A stretch of DNA of 64,000 nucleotides from CAYFZO01 sp965223735. Its GTDB lineage: Bacteria; Pseudomonadota; Gammaproteobacteria; Poriferisulfidales; Oxydemutatoraceae. The position numbers were made by a program, and so were the translations under genes. Below the pieces are notes generated by a model. It did no database searches. It was not told the origin of the DNA and saw only the letters and a program-made list of their open reading frames with translations. The stretch is taken from positions 1,240,001-1,304,000 of the forward strand of contig OZ245010.1 of assembly GCA_965223735.1 (NCBI GenBank), written 5' to 3'. Position 1 is the stretch's first letter; each line of letters starts with the position of its first letter. Shown piece by piece: positions 7,801 through 16,885 of this stretch.

Positions 7801-8427
7801 TTAGCCGGCCTCTTTCGCTACAAGATAATCAACAACCTTGAAAAAGGTTTCATAACTGCCGACCATGCTGGGCGCGGTTACGTATTTGCCGTTGATCACG
7901 AAAGCCGGGACACTGCTGATCCCGTAGGTCTTGCCCAGGCGTTCGGCCTGCTTGACCTGAGCGTCAACGGCAAACGATTCAAACGCTTCCCTGAACTTGT
8001 CCTCGTCAATTTCATAGCTCTTGAGAAATTTCGCAATCTGCCCGGCGGTAGCCAGGCGCATCTTCTTTTCGTGGATGGCCTCGAACAGCACCGAGTGCAG
8101 ATCCTCCAACCTGCGCAAACCCTTCAGCGCGTAGTAAGCGTAGGCGTGGGCAACCCAGTTCTTCCCGAGCAGCGCCGGCGTCGTCACAAACTCGACGGCT
8201 GCGGGTTTGTCCCACTTTCGGATATAAGGCTCCAACGTGTAACAATGCGGGCAACCGTACCAAAAGAACTCACGGACCTCGACTTTGCCCTCGGGCACCT
8301 GCACGGACGCCGCAGCAGGCACGCGAAGATACTGCTCGCCCTCGGTGAAAGATTGCGCCGACGCCGACGCCGCGATACCCAACGCAAGTGCCGCCGCCGC
8401 GACCGCTGATATTATGTGCCGGAACAT
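7801..8427 (-). CDS. dsbA: Periplasmic thiol:disulfide interchange protein DsbA
   Basis: A 208-residue protein with a signal peptide (about 23 residues ending ASASAQ) and a thioredoxin fold carrying the DsbA active site CPHC in EFFWYGCPHCYTLEPY, plus the cis-Pro region GISSVPAFVINGKY. It oxidises cysteine pairs in exported proteins in the periplasm. ATG 8427 is chosen; TTG 8433 would overlap the upstream gene. It follows the cytochrome c4 gene by only 2 bp, so the two are co-transcribed. That pairing is common in gammaproteobacteria. Confidence 0.95.
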   Translation of the reverse strand: MFRHIISAVAAAALALGIAASASAQSFTEGEQYLRVPAAASVQVPEGKVEVREFFWYGCPHCYTLEPYIRKWDKPAAVEFVTTPALLGKNWVAHAYAYYALKGLRRLEDLHSVLFEAIHEKKMRLATAGQIAKFLKSYEIDEDKFREAFESFAVDAQVKQAERLGKTYGISSVPAFVINGKYVTAPSMVGSYETFFKVVDYLVAKEAG

Positions 8428-8429
8428 TA

Positions 8430-9035
8430 TCAATGAAGCCCCTGTACATAAGAGGCCACCGCCTCAATATCCTCATCGCTCAAACGCTTGACCACGCCGC
8501 TCATGATCTCCGCACCGGGATAAACCTCCTTGCCGCTGCGATAATTTTTCAGGCGTTGCGCGACATACGTCGCGTGCTGATAAGACAGGCGCGGAAAATT
8601 CGCGGCCGGATTGCCGCCGCCGCTGGGGCCGTGACACGACATGCACGCAGGCACCCCTTCCTGCGGAATGCCCCCCCGATAAATAGCCTCGCCCAACTTA
8701 AGCAACTTTTCGTCGGCCGCGCCCGGCGACGTCGCCTGCGACTGATAATAAGCGGCAATGTCATGCATATCCTGATCGGACAAAGCCGCTGTCTGCGGAT
8801 TCATCAGGGGATTCACACGCTGTTTTTGCTTGAACATTTGCAACTGCTTGTATATGTACTGCGCGGACTGGCCGGCGATTTTCGGCCACTGCGGATTGAC
8901 GCTGTTGCCGTCGCTGCCGTGACAGGCGACGCATTGCCCTGTCTTTGACTTGCCGCGTTCCGGGTCACCGGCGGCCAAAACAACGGCACTGGCCAATACG
9001 ACACTCAGAAAAGATACCAATACCAATCGCTTCAT
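8430..9035 (-). CDS. Dihaem cytochrome c4
   Basis: A 201-residue protein with a signal peptide (VLVSFLSVVLASAVVLAAG) and two homologous cytochrome c domains. Each has a CxxCH haem site, CVACHGSDG near residue 35 and CMSCHGPSG near residue 132. Distal Met ligands are likely at NPLMNP and AEIMSG. Cytochrome c4 transfers electrons in the periplasm, for example to cbb3-type oxidases. It is the first gene of the pair with dsbA, which would form its disulfides. Length and motif spacing are typical. Confidence 0.95.
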   Translation of the reverse strand: MKRLVLVSFLSVVLASAVVLAAGDPERGKSKTGQCVACHGSDGNSVNPQWPKIAGQSAQYIYKQLQMFKQKQRVNPLMNPQTAALSDQDMHDIAAYYQSQATSPGAADEKLLKLGEAIYRGGIPQEGVPACMSCHGPSGGGNPAANFPRLSYQHATYVAQRLKNYRSGKEVYPGAEIMSGVVKRLSDEDIEAVASYVQGLH

Positions 9036-9167
9036 CGGATTGTCCTTCTATGATCTGCAAGTGAAAATTCGCGCGCCCGGCGTTTCGGAAGAGAACCCAT
9101 GGCCGAAGCGCCGCCGCGTAGCATAGCGCATAGCATCGCCGCACCGCAAAAGGTCGCGAGGCGATAT

Positions 9168-10490
9168 TCAACCCGACACCTGCGGCCCCGCCGCCCGCGC
9201 CCGTTCACGCCGCGCCAGCCAGATCGCGACGGCGATTGCGGGAATCCCGATGACCGCGGCATAAACAAAGAAATTAGAGTACCCGTAGCCATCGACGATG
9301 ACGCCTGAAAAACCGCCGATGAACTTGGCGGGCAGGGTCATCAGGGAACTGAACAGCGCGTATTGCGTCGCGGTATAGGCGGTGTGCGTCAAACTCGACA
9401 GATAGGCGATGAATACTGTTGTTGCGATACCGCCGCTCAAGTTGTCGGCGCTGATCACCAGCGCGAGTAATGCAACCTCAGGCCCGGTGGTTGAAAGCAC
9501 CACAAACAGCAGGTTGGTCATGACGACCAGCAACGCCCCCGCAATCAGCATCCGCATCATTCCGTAACTCAACACCAGCACACCGCCGAGACCCGCACCG
9601 AGAATGGTCATAAAGAAACCGAATATCTTCGACACTTCGGCAATCTGTATCTTGGTATAACCCATGTCCAGATAAAACGGGTTGGCCATCACCCCCATCG
9701 TGATATCGCTGATACGGTAAATCCCGATAAACAGCAGTATCAGCAACGCAACACGCCCGTTGCGCTCAAAGAAATCGACGAAAGGACGGGCCACGGCGGT
9801 GACAAACCAGTGCGCGGCACCGCGCGGCGACGGCGGTAACGGTACCCGCCCGCTGTGACCGTCGCGCCGCGGCTCGGCGATTACCAGCGTCGTCACAACG
9901 CCGACCGTCATGCACGCCGCCATGATCAAATAGCCGTTGGCCCAGCCCACAAACTCGGCGGCGTAGAAGGCGCCCGCGCCCGCCACCAGCAACGCAACCC
10001 GATAACCGAAAATGTACGTCGCCGCCATCGCCGCCTGATACTCCTTACGAACCGCCTCAATGCGGTACGCATCGACGACAATGTCCTGCGTCGCCGAACA
10101 GAACGCAATGAATACCGCGAGCAAAGCAAACTGCACCAGTGCGGTCTGCGGGCGGGTCAGCGCCATTGCAACGAGGCCGGCGGCGATACCGGCCTGCGCC
10201 AGCAACATCCACGCGCGCCGTCGCCCCAGCAGATGCGTCAGAAACGGCAGGCGCAGATGATCGACGAACGGCGCCCAGATCACCTTCACCGAATAGGTGA
10301 TGCCGACCCAACTGAAAAAACCGATCGCCGTGCGGCTCAGCCCCTCCTCGGTGAGCCACGCCGACAATGTCGAGAACACCAGCAGGAAAGGCAGGCCCGC
10401 GGAAAACCCCAAAAACAGCATCGCCACCACGCGCGGCTTTGAATATACGCGCAGCAGATCAAGCCAGCGGGCCACCGCCCCTGCGCCCAT
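9168..10490 (-). CDS. ampG: AmpG-like muropeptide MFS permease
   Basis: A 440-residue integral membrane protein with about 12-14 hydrophobic segments, read from ATG 10490 (MGAGAVARWLDLLRVYSKP). The early segment LGFSAGLPFLLVFSTLSAWL and the following WAPFVDHLRLPFL are characteristic of AmpG, the inner-membrane permease that imports anhydromuropeptides for cell-wall recycling. The ATG overlaps the stop of the exonuclease gene (ATGA), so they form an operon. A longer start at 10553 would sit inside the upstream gene and is rejected. Confidence 0.88.
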   Translation of the reverse strand: MGAGAVARWLDLLRVYSKPRVVAMLFLGFSAGLPFLLVFSTLSAWLTEEGLSRTAIGFFSWVGITYSVKVIWAPFVDHLRLPFLTHLLGRRRAWMLLAQAGIAAGLVAMALTRPQTALVQFALLAVFIAFCSATQDIVVDAYRIEAVRKEYQAAMAATYIFGYRVALLVAGAGAFYAAEFVGWANGYLIMAACMTVGVVTTLVIAEPRRDGHSGRVPLPPSPRGAAHWFVTAVARPFVDFFERNGRVALLILLFIGIYRISDITMGVMANPFYLDMGYTKIQIAEVSKIFGFFMTILGAGLGGVLVLSYGMMRMLIAGALLVVMTNLLFVVLSTTGPEVALLALVISADNLSGGIATTVFIAYLSSLTHTAYTATQYALFSSLMTLPAKFIGGFSGVIVDGYGYSNFFVYAAVIGIPAIAVAIWLARRERARAAGPQVSG

Positions 10491-11275
10491 CACCTGATCC
10501 CCGCCGCCGGCAGATCGTAGTCCATGATCAACGGGGCGTGATCCGAAAACCATTTGCCCTTGTAGATCCGCACCGTGCGCGACGCATTGCGCAGACCGGG
10601 TGAAGTGACCTGATAGTCAATGCGCCACCCGACGTTGTTCTCGCGTGCACGCCCGCGGTTTGACCACCAGGTGTATTGGTCCGGCGACTTGCAGATCTCG
10701 CGAAAAGCGTCGTTGTAGCCGACCTCGCCGAACAGTTGATCCATCCAGGCGCGCTCTTCGGGCAGAAACCCAGAATTCTTCTGATTGCCTCTCCAGTTCT
10801 TCAGGTCTATCTCCTTATGCGCAATGTTCCAGTCGCCGCAGATAATATAATGCCTGCGGTTGCGCCTGAGTTTTTTAAGATGCGCCATGAATGCATCGAG
10901 AAAACGGAATTTCGCCTCCTGGCGCTGCTCGCTCGACGAACCCGACAGCGCATACAGCGACACCACCGAGACCCCGTCGAAACGCGCTTCGAGATAGCGC
11001 CCTTCGGCGTCAAACTCGGCGCTGCCGAAGCCCCGTATCCACTGCCCGGGGGCGCGGCGGGTGTAAACCGCAACGCCGCTGTAGCCTCTCTTTTCAGCGT
11101 CGAGATACTCACAGTGATAGTTGCGCGGGCGAAAACAGTCGTCGCTCAACTGGTCGGCCTGCGCCTTGGTTTCCTGTATGCACACAACGTCGGCGTTCTG
11201 GCGTTTCAGCCAAGTGAAAAAACCCTTGCGCGCGGCGGCGCGGATGCCGTTGGCGTTAAACGTGATGATGCGCAC
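10490..11275 (-). CDS. xthA: Exonuclease III family AP endonuclease
   Basis: A 261-residue endonuclease/exonuclease/phosphatase-fold protein, read from GTG 11275 (VRIITFNANGIRAAARKGF). Catalytic motifs are visible: QETKAQ (metal-binding Glu), the GDWNIAHKEIDL segment (catalytic Asp and Asn) and the terminal WFSDHAPLIMDY (Asp-His). It repairs abasic sites and trims 3' ends. It is divergent from pyrE and overlaps ampG. A second, distinct family member lies at 41879-42652. Upstream ATG 11314 is possible but would add a non-family extension. Confidence 0.92.
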   Translation of the reverse strand: MRIITFNANGIRAAARKGFFTWLKRQNADVVCIQETKAQADQLSDDCFRPRNYHCEYLDAEKRGYSGVAVYTRRAPGQWIRGFGSAEFDAEGRYLEARFDGVSVVSLYALSGSSSEQRQEAKFRFLDAFMAHLKKLRRNRRHYIICGDWNIAHKEIDLKNWRGNQKNSGFLPEERAWMDQLFGEVGYNDAFREICKSPDQYTWWSNRGRARENNVGWRIDYQVTSPGLRNASRTVRIYKGKWFSDHAPLIMDYDLPAAGIR

Positions 11276-11401
11276 GAAGTATTCCGGCCGGGGATTGTAA
11301 TCGGCTCTATGCATGTACCGCCGTCAATATAACAGCAACGGCGACGTATGCTATAACTGCATGAAGAAAACCTGAAGCAATAACAAAGTAATACACAGGT
11401 C

Positions 11402-12040
11402 ATGGCGACGATCGGCGAAACATTCATTCAGTTTGCACTTTCCCACCGGGTACTTGAATTCGGTGATTTCAAACTGAAATCAGGCAGAACCAGCCCGTAC
11501 TTCTTCAATCTCGGTGCGATCAGCGGCGGCGGGGCGCTGTCGCGGCTCGGCGATTTCTACGCCGATGCGATCACCGAAAGCGGTCTCGAATATGACGTTA
11601 TTTTCGGCCCCGCCTACAAGGGCATCCCGCTCGCAACCGTCGCCGCGACCCGCCTGCACCAACGGCACGGCGTGAACAAAGCCGTCGCATACAACCGCAA
11701 GGAAGCCAAGGATCACGGCGAAGGCGGACAACTCGTCGGCGCGCCGATTGCCGGCAGGCGCGTGCTGATCCTCGACGACGTGATGACCGCCGGCACCGCT
11801 GTGAACGAAGCGGCGGCGTTGATCCAAAGCGCGGAAGGCACGGCGGTCGGTGTCGCCGTGTCCTTTGACCGCGAAGAAAAAGACGCGGAGGGCAAGCCGG
11901 CGATTGGGAAGATCAAACAGGAACACGGGCTCAGGCTCATCAGCATCGCAAATTTTCACGACCTGCTCCGGTGCGCCGATGCCGGGCAACGCGGCGGTCT
12001 CGAAAACTACTTCGCGCGCTACGGCAGGAGAACAAAATAG
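11402..12040 (+). CDS. pyrE: Orotate phosphoribosyltransferase
   Basis: This 212-residue protein is the typical length for PyrE. It carries the PRPP-binding motif VLILDDVMTAGTA and the FNLGAISGG region of the family. It converts orotate and PRPP to orotidine monophosphate in pyrimidine synthesis. It is transcribed divergently from xthA with about 126 bp between them, which is the classic gammaproteobacterial arrangement. ATG 11402 gives the conserved N-terminus ETFIQFALSHRVLEFGDF. Confidence 0.96.
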   Translation: MATIGETFIQFALSHRVLEFGDFKLKSGRTSPYFFNLGAISGGGALSRLGDFYADAITESGLEYDVIFGPAYKGIPLATVAATRLHQRHGVNKAVAYNRKEAKDHGEGGQLVGAPIAGRRVLILDDVMTAGTAVNEAAALIQSAEGTAVGVAVSFDREEKDAEGKPAIGKIKQEHGLRLISIANFHDLLRCADAGQRGGLENYFARYGRRTK

Positions 12041-12118
12041 ACGCGACTGAACGGGCAGCGGAGCCGGCGGCACAGAACCACCCCTGCCGCTGAACGCCCC
12101 GAAGCGCGCATCGCTTCT

Positions 12119-12970
12119 TCAGGTCGTGATCAGCGTGCCGATCCCCTCATCAGTCAGTAATTCGAGCAACAAAGCATGCTGCACGCGCCCGTCAATAATA
12201 TGCGCGGCACTGACACCCGCACACACTGCATCAAAAGCGCACCTGACCTTGGGCAACATGCCTTCACGGATTATGCCGCTGTCTATCAGCTCGGTCACCA
12301 ACTGAGAGGTGATGCCGGTTATCAGTTCGCCGCCTTTGTCGAGTACACCGACGGTGTTGGTCATCAGAATCAGTTTCTGCACCCTCAACGCCTGCGCGAC
12401 ACCCGAGGCCGACAAGTCGGCATTGACGTTATACGGCAAGTCATCCTCGCCGACACCGACCGGAGTAAGCACCGGAATTGCCCTGTCTGAAACCACGAGT
12501 TCGGCCAGCTCCGGCGCGACCCCGGTGACCACGCCGGCGAAGCCGAAATCGGTGTCGTCGCCGGAGCGCACAAACTTTTGCGCGCGGATCATGCCGTGCT
12601 CGGAAATCAAACTCGTCACATCGCCGTCGTGCTCCTCGATTGAGCCTGAAATTTCGGCGTTGATCTCGGCGAGCACTTCAACAACCACCTCCATCGCCGC
12701 CTCATCGGTCACCCGGATGCCGTGAACGAAACGGCTTGCCAGACCGCGCTCCTGAAGGCGCGCGGAAATGCGCGGGCCGCCGCCGTGCACGATGACCGGG
12801 TGCATCCCGACCGCCTTCAACAGCACGACGTCGCGGGCGAAACTGTGCCTGAACGCTTCGTCGGTCATCGCGTTACCGCCGTATTTAATGACGATGACCG
12901 CCTGCTGAAACCGCTGAATATAGGGCAACGCTTCGGTCAGAACCCGAACCCTGTTATTTGGATCTACCAT
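12119..12970 (-). CDS. argB: Acetylglutamate kinase
   Basis: A 283-residue amino-acid-kinase-fold protein. It has the nucleotide/phosphate-binding VIKYGGNAM, the HGGGPRIS glycine motif, VHGIRVTDEAAME substrate region and NVNADLSASGVAQ. It phosphorylates N-acetylglutamate in arginine synthesis. It is last in the coaBC-dut-algC-argB cluster, a common gammaproteobacterial order, with 45 bp to the preceding gene. Confidence 0.96.
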   Translation of the reverse strand: MVDPNNRVRVLTEALPYIQRFQQAVIVIKYGGNAMTDEAFRHSFARDVVLLKAVGMHPVIVHGGGPRISARLQERGLASRFVHGIRVTDEAAMEVVVEVLAEINAEISGSIEEHDGDVTSLISEHGMIRAQKFVRSGDDTDFGFAGVVTGVAPELAELVVSDRAIPVLTPVGVGEDDLPYNVNADLSASGVAQALRVQKLILMTNTVGVLDKGGELITGITSQLVTELIDSGIIREGMLPKVRCAFDAVCAGVSAAHIIDGRVQHALLLELLTDEGIGTLITT

Positions 12971-13015
12971 GACTCTCCGAACGATGGTCGGTGCGAATAC
13001 TTCCGGCCGACGGGT

Positions 13016-14380
13016 TCAAAACGGGATTTTCAATGCCGGATCAACCTTGAGGAGTTGTTCACGGAACGCCGATTGTAATCGCTCGAGCCCGGACCGGCTA
13101 TCAGACTCAAAGCGCAACACCAGACACGGCGTCGTGTTGGACGCGCGCACAAGCCCCCAGCCATGTTCAAATTCGACGCGCAACCCGTCAATCTCACTGG
13201 TTTCGGCGCCGTCAAACCGTGCCTGTGCCGACAGCCGGCGCATGAAGTCATGTTGCGCGTCCTCGTGCTCAAAGTCGATGTTGAGTTCCGGCGTGCTGAC
13301 GGCCTGCGGCAATTGATCAAAGAGCTCGCTGCATTTGCCTACGCTGCGCGACAGCACCTCGAGCAGACGCGCGCCGGCGTAAAGCGCATCGTCAAATCCG
13401 AACCATCGGTCGTTGAAAAAAATATGGCCGCTCATCTCACCTGCCAGCAAGGCGCCGGTCTGCTTCAGCGCGCCTTTTACAAACGAATGACCGGTACGGC
13501 ACATCCGCGCGACACCGCCGCAACGTTCTATGATCCGTACAAGGTGGCGTGAAGACTTAACGTCGCAGATGATCGTCGCGCCCGGATGATCCTTCAGCAC
13601 GTCCTGCGCAAAGATCATCATCTGGCGGTCAGCCCATACAATGCGCCCGGCGTCATCAACGACGCCGAGACGATCACCGTCGCCGTCAAATGCAAGCCCG
13701 ACGTCAAGCTCCTTCGACCGCACGGTTGCGATCAACTCCTCCAGGTTCTCAGGAACGCTCGGGTTCGGGTGGTGATTCGGGAAATGCCCGTCCACCTCGC
13801 AGTACAGACAATTCACGTCGCAGCCGAGACGTTCAAACAGCGCGCGCGCCGCAGGTCCCGCAACGCCGTTGCCGCAATCCACGGCAATCCGCAACGGTCG
13901 TTCGAGATGGACGTTGTCCGCGATACTCCGCACGTGGTCATCGCGCACCGCTCTTTCGGTACGCCCACCCGCGCCCGTCCTGAAACGCTCCTCGACACAG
14001 ACCGAATACAGTGCGGCAATGTCGTCGCCGGCAAGCGTATGCATGTTCATCATCATTTTCACGCCGTTGTACTGCGGCGGATTATGGCTGCCGGTCACCA
14101 TCAGGCCGCAACCGCTGCGTTGCGCCGCGAAATACAGCGCCGGCGTTGTCACTTCACCGACGTCCACCGCGTCAGCACCCGACGCATTGAGGCCGCGGAT
14201 CAGCACATCGGACAACGCTGCACTCGACAGGCGGCCGTCGCGCCCGACCGCCACTTCGCCGCAGTCGGGATGACGCGTCGCGAGTGCGCGTCCGAGCGCG
14301 AATACCTGCGCTTCGCCGAGATCGTCGCCGACGACGCCGCGCACGTCGTAGGCCCGGAAGATGCTGCGGCTGATCTCCAC
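13016..14380 (-). CDS. algC: Phosphomannomutase/phosphoglucomutase
   Basis: A 454-residue alpha-D-phosphohexomutase, read from GTG 14380 (VEISRSIFRAYDVRGVVGDD). It has the phosphoserine loop MVTGSHNPPQYNGVK, the metal-binding DGDGDRLGVVD and the sugar-recognition GEMSGHIFF. It interconverts 1- and 6-phosphates of mannose or glucose, feeding LPS and polysaccharide precursors. The GTG starts 4 bp after the dut stop; a longer ATG start at 14455 lies inside dut and is less likely. Confidence 0.93.
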   Translation of the reverse strand: MEISRSIFRAYDVRGVVGDDLGEAQVFALGRALATRHPDCGEVAVGRDGRLSSAALSDVLIRGLNASGADAVDVGEVTTPALYFAAQRSGCGLMVTGSHNPPQYNGVKMMMNMHTLAGDDIAALYSVCVEERFRTGAGGRTERAVRDDHVRSIADNVHLERPLRIAVDCGNGVAGPAARALFERLGCDVNCLYCEVDGHFPNHHPNPSVPENLEELIATVRSKELDVGLAFDGDGDRLGVVDDAGRIVWADRQMMIFAQDVLKDHPGATIICDVKSSRHLVRIIERCGGVARMCRTGHSFVKGALKQTGALLAGEMSGHIFFNDRWFGFDDALYAGARLLEVLSRSVGKCSELFDQLPQAVSTPELNIDFEHEDAQHDFMRRLSAQARFDGAETSEIDGLRVEFEHGWGLVRASNTTPCLVLRFESDSRSGLERLQSAFREQLLKVDPALKIPF

Positions 14381-14384
14381 GCGC

Positions 14385-14849
14385 CTACTTTTGTCCGGTG
14401 TGGCCGAACCCACCGGCGCCGCGCGTGCTGGCTTCAAACGTCTCGACGATATCAAAGGTCGGGCGCATCACCGGCACGAACACCAGTTGCGCGATCCGGT
14501 CGCCCGGATGGATCACGAACATCTCGCGCCCGCGGTTCCAGCACGACACGAAGATCTGCCCCTGATAGTCGGAATCGATCAACCCGATCAGATTGCCGAG
14601 CACGATCCCGTGTTTGTGCCCGAGCCCCGAGCGCGGCACGATGACGGCGGTGACCTCAGGGTTACCGATGTGTATCGCGAAGCCCGAGGGGATTAATTCC
14701 GCGACACCGGGCGCCAGTTCGACGGCATCTTCCACGCACGCGCGAATATCCAAGCCGGCCGAGCCCTGCGTTTCACGCCGTGGCAGTGGAAACTCGTCGC
14801 CGAGCCGGGAGTCGAGGAGCTTAACCCGTATGCTCTTGAGAGCCGACAC
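14385..14849 (-). CDS. dut: dUTP diphosphatase
   Basis: The 154-residue protein shows all five trimeric dUTPase motifs: AGLDIRA (I), PRSGLGHKHGI (II), GLIDSDYQGQI (III), PGDRIAQLVF (IV) and the flexible C-terminal STRGAGGFGHTG (V). It hydrolyses dUTP to keep uracil out of DNA and to make dUMP. It overlaps the coaBC 3' end by 29 bp, indicating coupled translation. Confidence 0.97.
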   Translation of the reverse strand: MSALKSIRVKLLDSRLGDEFPLPRRETQGSAGLDIRACVEDAVELAPGVAELIPSGFAIHIGNPEVTAVIVPRSGLGHKHGIVLGNLIGLIDSDYQGQIFVSCWNRGREMFVIHPGDRIAQLVFVPVMRPTFDIVETFEASTRGAGGFGHTGQK

Positions 14850-16080
14850 TGGTTTTTGATCGATACTGTCGGATAAAAAGCGACATCAATTGCTCCCCCA
14901 GGACTTTCTTCGACTCCGGCCCCAGAGACTTGCTGCCGCCGCGCCAATAGACCTCGACGCGGGCGTGGTCGGCGCCGAAACCGTGCGCCGCATCCGGCCC
15001 CACGTGGTTGGCCACGATCACATCAAGGTTCTTGCTCAGCAACTTGCTCCTCGCGTTGGCCGCAACGTTGTGCGTCTCCGCCGCAAAGCCGACCAGAAAC
15101 GGATGCGTCTTGAGCGCCGACACGTCGGCAAGAATGTCGCGCGTTCTGACCAAGTGCAACTGCATCATCTCGCTGCTCTTTTTGATCTTGGCGTCATGCA
15201 CGGGAGCAAGCGGGCGATAATCGGCAACCGCGGCACACGAGATGAACAGCGCGGCACCTTCAATATGTTCAAACACCGCCGCGTACATCTGCTCGGCGGC
15301 CATTACATCTATCCGCTGCACCAAAGTCGGAGTTGACAAGGAAACCGGCCCCGCAATCAGGATCACTTCGGCGCCCCATTCGCGCGCGGCGCGCGCGATC
15401 GCAAACCCCATCTTTCCCGAGCTGTGATTGCTCAGGCAGCGCACGGCGTCAAAGGCCTCGCGCGTCGGGCCCGCGGTCACGACGACCTTGTAGCCCGCAA
15501 GTGTCTGACGCGAAAAAACTTCGGACAGGCACTCGATGAAGTCCGCCGGCTCAAGCAGGCGACCTTCGCCGGTTTCGCCGCAGGCCTGCTCGCCCTCGCC
15601 GGGCCCCCATACGAGCACGCCGCGTTTCCGCAACAGCTCCAGATTGGCTCGCGTTGCCGGGTGCTGCCACATCAGGCGGTTCATCGCGGGCGCCACCGCC
15701 ACCGACGTGTCGCCCGCAAGATAGATCGACGACAGCAGATTATCGGCATACCCGTGCGCCATTTTTGCCAGCGTGTTTGCCGAAGCCGGCGCGATCAGCA
15801 GAAAATCAGCCCAGCGCGACAGTTCAATGTGCTTCATGCCGTCGCGATAGGTGCCGGAGGCGTCGCGGCCATCCCCGGCATGACTGAAAAGATCGGTCTC
15901 GACGCGCCGCCCCGACAGCCCCTGAAACGTCAGCGCGCCGACGAACTTCTCGGCGGCCCGCGTCATCACAACCTGAACCTCGGCGCCGCAACGGCGCAGT
16001 TCACGCACCAGCGCCGCTGCCTTGTAAGCGGCGATCCCCCCGGTGACGCCAAGAAGAATATGCTTGCCCTCCAGAAACAT
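14821..16080 (-). CDS. coaBC: Bifunctional phosphopantothenoylcysteine decarboxylase/synthetase
   Basis: A 419-residue two-domain protein. The N-terminal CoaC flavoprotein domain starts ILLGVTGGIAAYKAAALVREL, with the PAMNRLMWQHPA segment. The C-terminal CoaB synthetase domain begins YKVVVTAGPTREAFDAVR and contains SNHSSGKMG. It makes 4'-phosphopantetheine from phosphopantothenate and cysteine. It is divergent from radC and leads the dut-algC-argB cluster. Confidence 0.97.
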   Translation of the reverse strand: MFLEGKHILLGVTGGIAAYKAAALVRELRRCGAEVQVVMTRAAEKFVGALTFQGLSGRRVETDLFSHAGDGRDASGTYRDGMKHIELSRWADFLLIAPASANTLAKMAHGYADNLLSSIYLAGDTSVAVAPAMNRLMWQHPATRANLELLRKRGVLVWGPGEGEQACGETGEGRLLEPADFIECLSEVFSRQTLAGYKVVVTAGPTREAFDAVRCLSNHSSGKMGFAIARAAREWGAEVILIAGPVSLSTPTLVQRIDVMAAEQMYAAVFEHIEGAALFISCAAVADYRPLAPVHDAKIKKSSEMMQLHLVRTRDILADVSALKTHPFLVGFAAETHNVAANARSKLLSKNLDVIVANHVGPDAAHGFGADHARVEVYWRGGSKSLGPESKKVLGEQLMSLFIRQYRSKTSVGSQEHTG

Positions 16081-16188
16081 TGGTGCAGTTTAGCAAAGCC
16101 GCATCTCTTATCGCAAAACCCCCGCCGCTCGGCGGCGATTCCGCCCCAAGCTGTTCCGGGCGGTTCAGAATGCCTGCCGGAGGTTGAA

Positions 16189-16863
16189 ATGGCAAAGATC
16201 AAGGAATGGCCGAAACACGAAAGACCGCGTGAAAAACTCCTGTCGCAAGGGGCAGATCGCCTGTCAAACGCCGAATTGCTCGCGATCCTGATTGGCAGCG
16301 GCACCAAAAACTACAGCGCGATGGAATCAGCGCACGGGCTACTGACACAATTCGGCAGTCTGCGCGCCATCACGCAGGCTGACCACAAAGCGCTGTGCGC
16401 GTGCCGAGGCGTCGGCGACGCCCGATTTGCACTGTTGCAGGCCGCGCTCGAGATCATGCGCCGAAGCTTGCTCGAAACAATCAAGGAGAACGACGTGCTG
16501 AGCAACCCCGGCGTTGCGCGCAATTACCTGAAATTGAAAATGCGTAACTACGAACACGAGGTCTTCGCGTGCATGTTTCTCGACAACCAGCACCGCGTCC
16601 TCAGTTTTGAGGAGTTGTTCCGCGGCACTATAGACGGCGCGAGCGTGCATCCGCGCGAAGTCGTCAAACGCGCACTGCACTACAACGCGGCGGCCGTCAT
16701 CTTCGTGCACAACCACCCGTCGGGCTCGCACGAACCGAGCAAGGCCGACGAGAACATCACCAAGGAACTCAAGCGCTCGTTGGAGTTGATCGACGTGCGC
16801 GTCCTCGACCACTTCGTGGTCGGCGAAAAAGTCACTTCATTTGCCGAACGCCGGTTGCTGTGA
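16189..16863 (+). CDS. radC: RadC-family JAMM-domain protein
   Basis: This 224-residue protein has an N-terminal UPF0758 helix-hairpin-helix part (RLSNAELLAILIGSGTK; CRGVGDARF). The C-terminal JAMM/MPN+ metalloprotease-like fold carries the ligands HNHPSGSHEPSKAD. The biochemical role remains unsettled; it is not now regarded as a proven repair protein. ATG 16189 follows GGAGG at good spacing. It is divergent from coaBC, the standard gammaproteobacterial context. Confidence 0.95.
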   Translation: MAKIKEWPKHERPREKLLSQGADRLSNAELLAILIGSGTKNYSAMESAHGLLTQFGSLRAITQADHKALCACRGVGDARFALLQAALEIMRRSLLETIKENDVLSNPGVARNYLKLKMRNYEHEVFACMFLDNQHRVLSFEELFRGTIDGASVHPREVVKRALHYNAAAVIFVHNHPSGSHEPSKADENITKELKRSLELIDVRVLDHFVVGEKVTSFAERRLL

Positions 16864-16885
16864 ACCGGCAACCGCACCGGGAAAA

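Noticed and set aside
7606..8409. Plus-strand frame of 267 codons over dsbA
   Set aside because: It overlaps dsbA almost fully; DsbA has a signal peptide and CPHC motif, the other frame shows no recognisable features.
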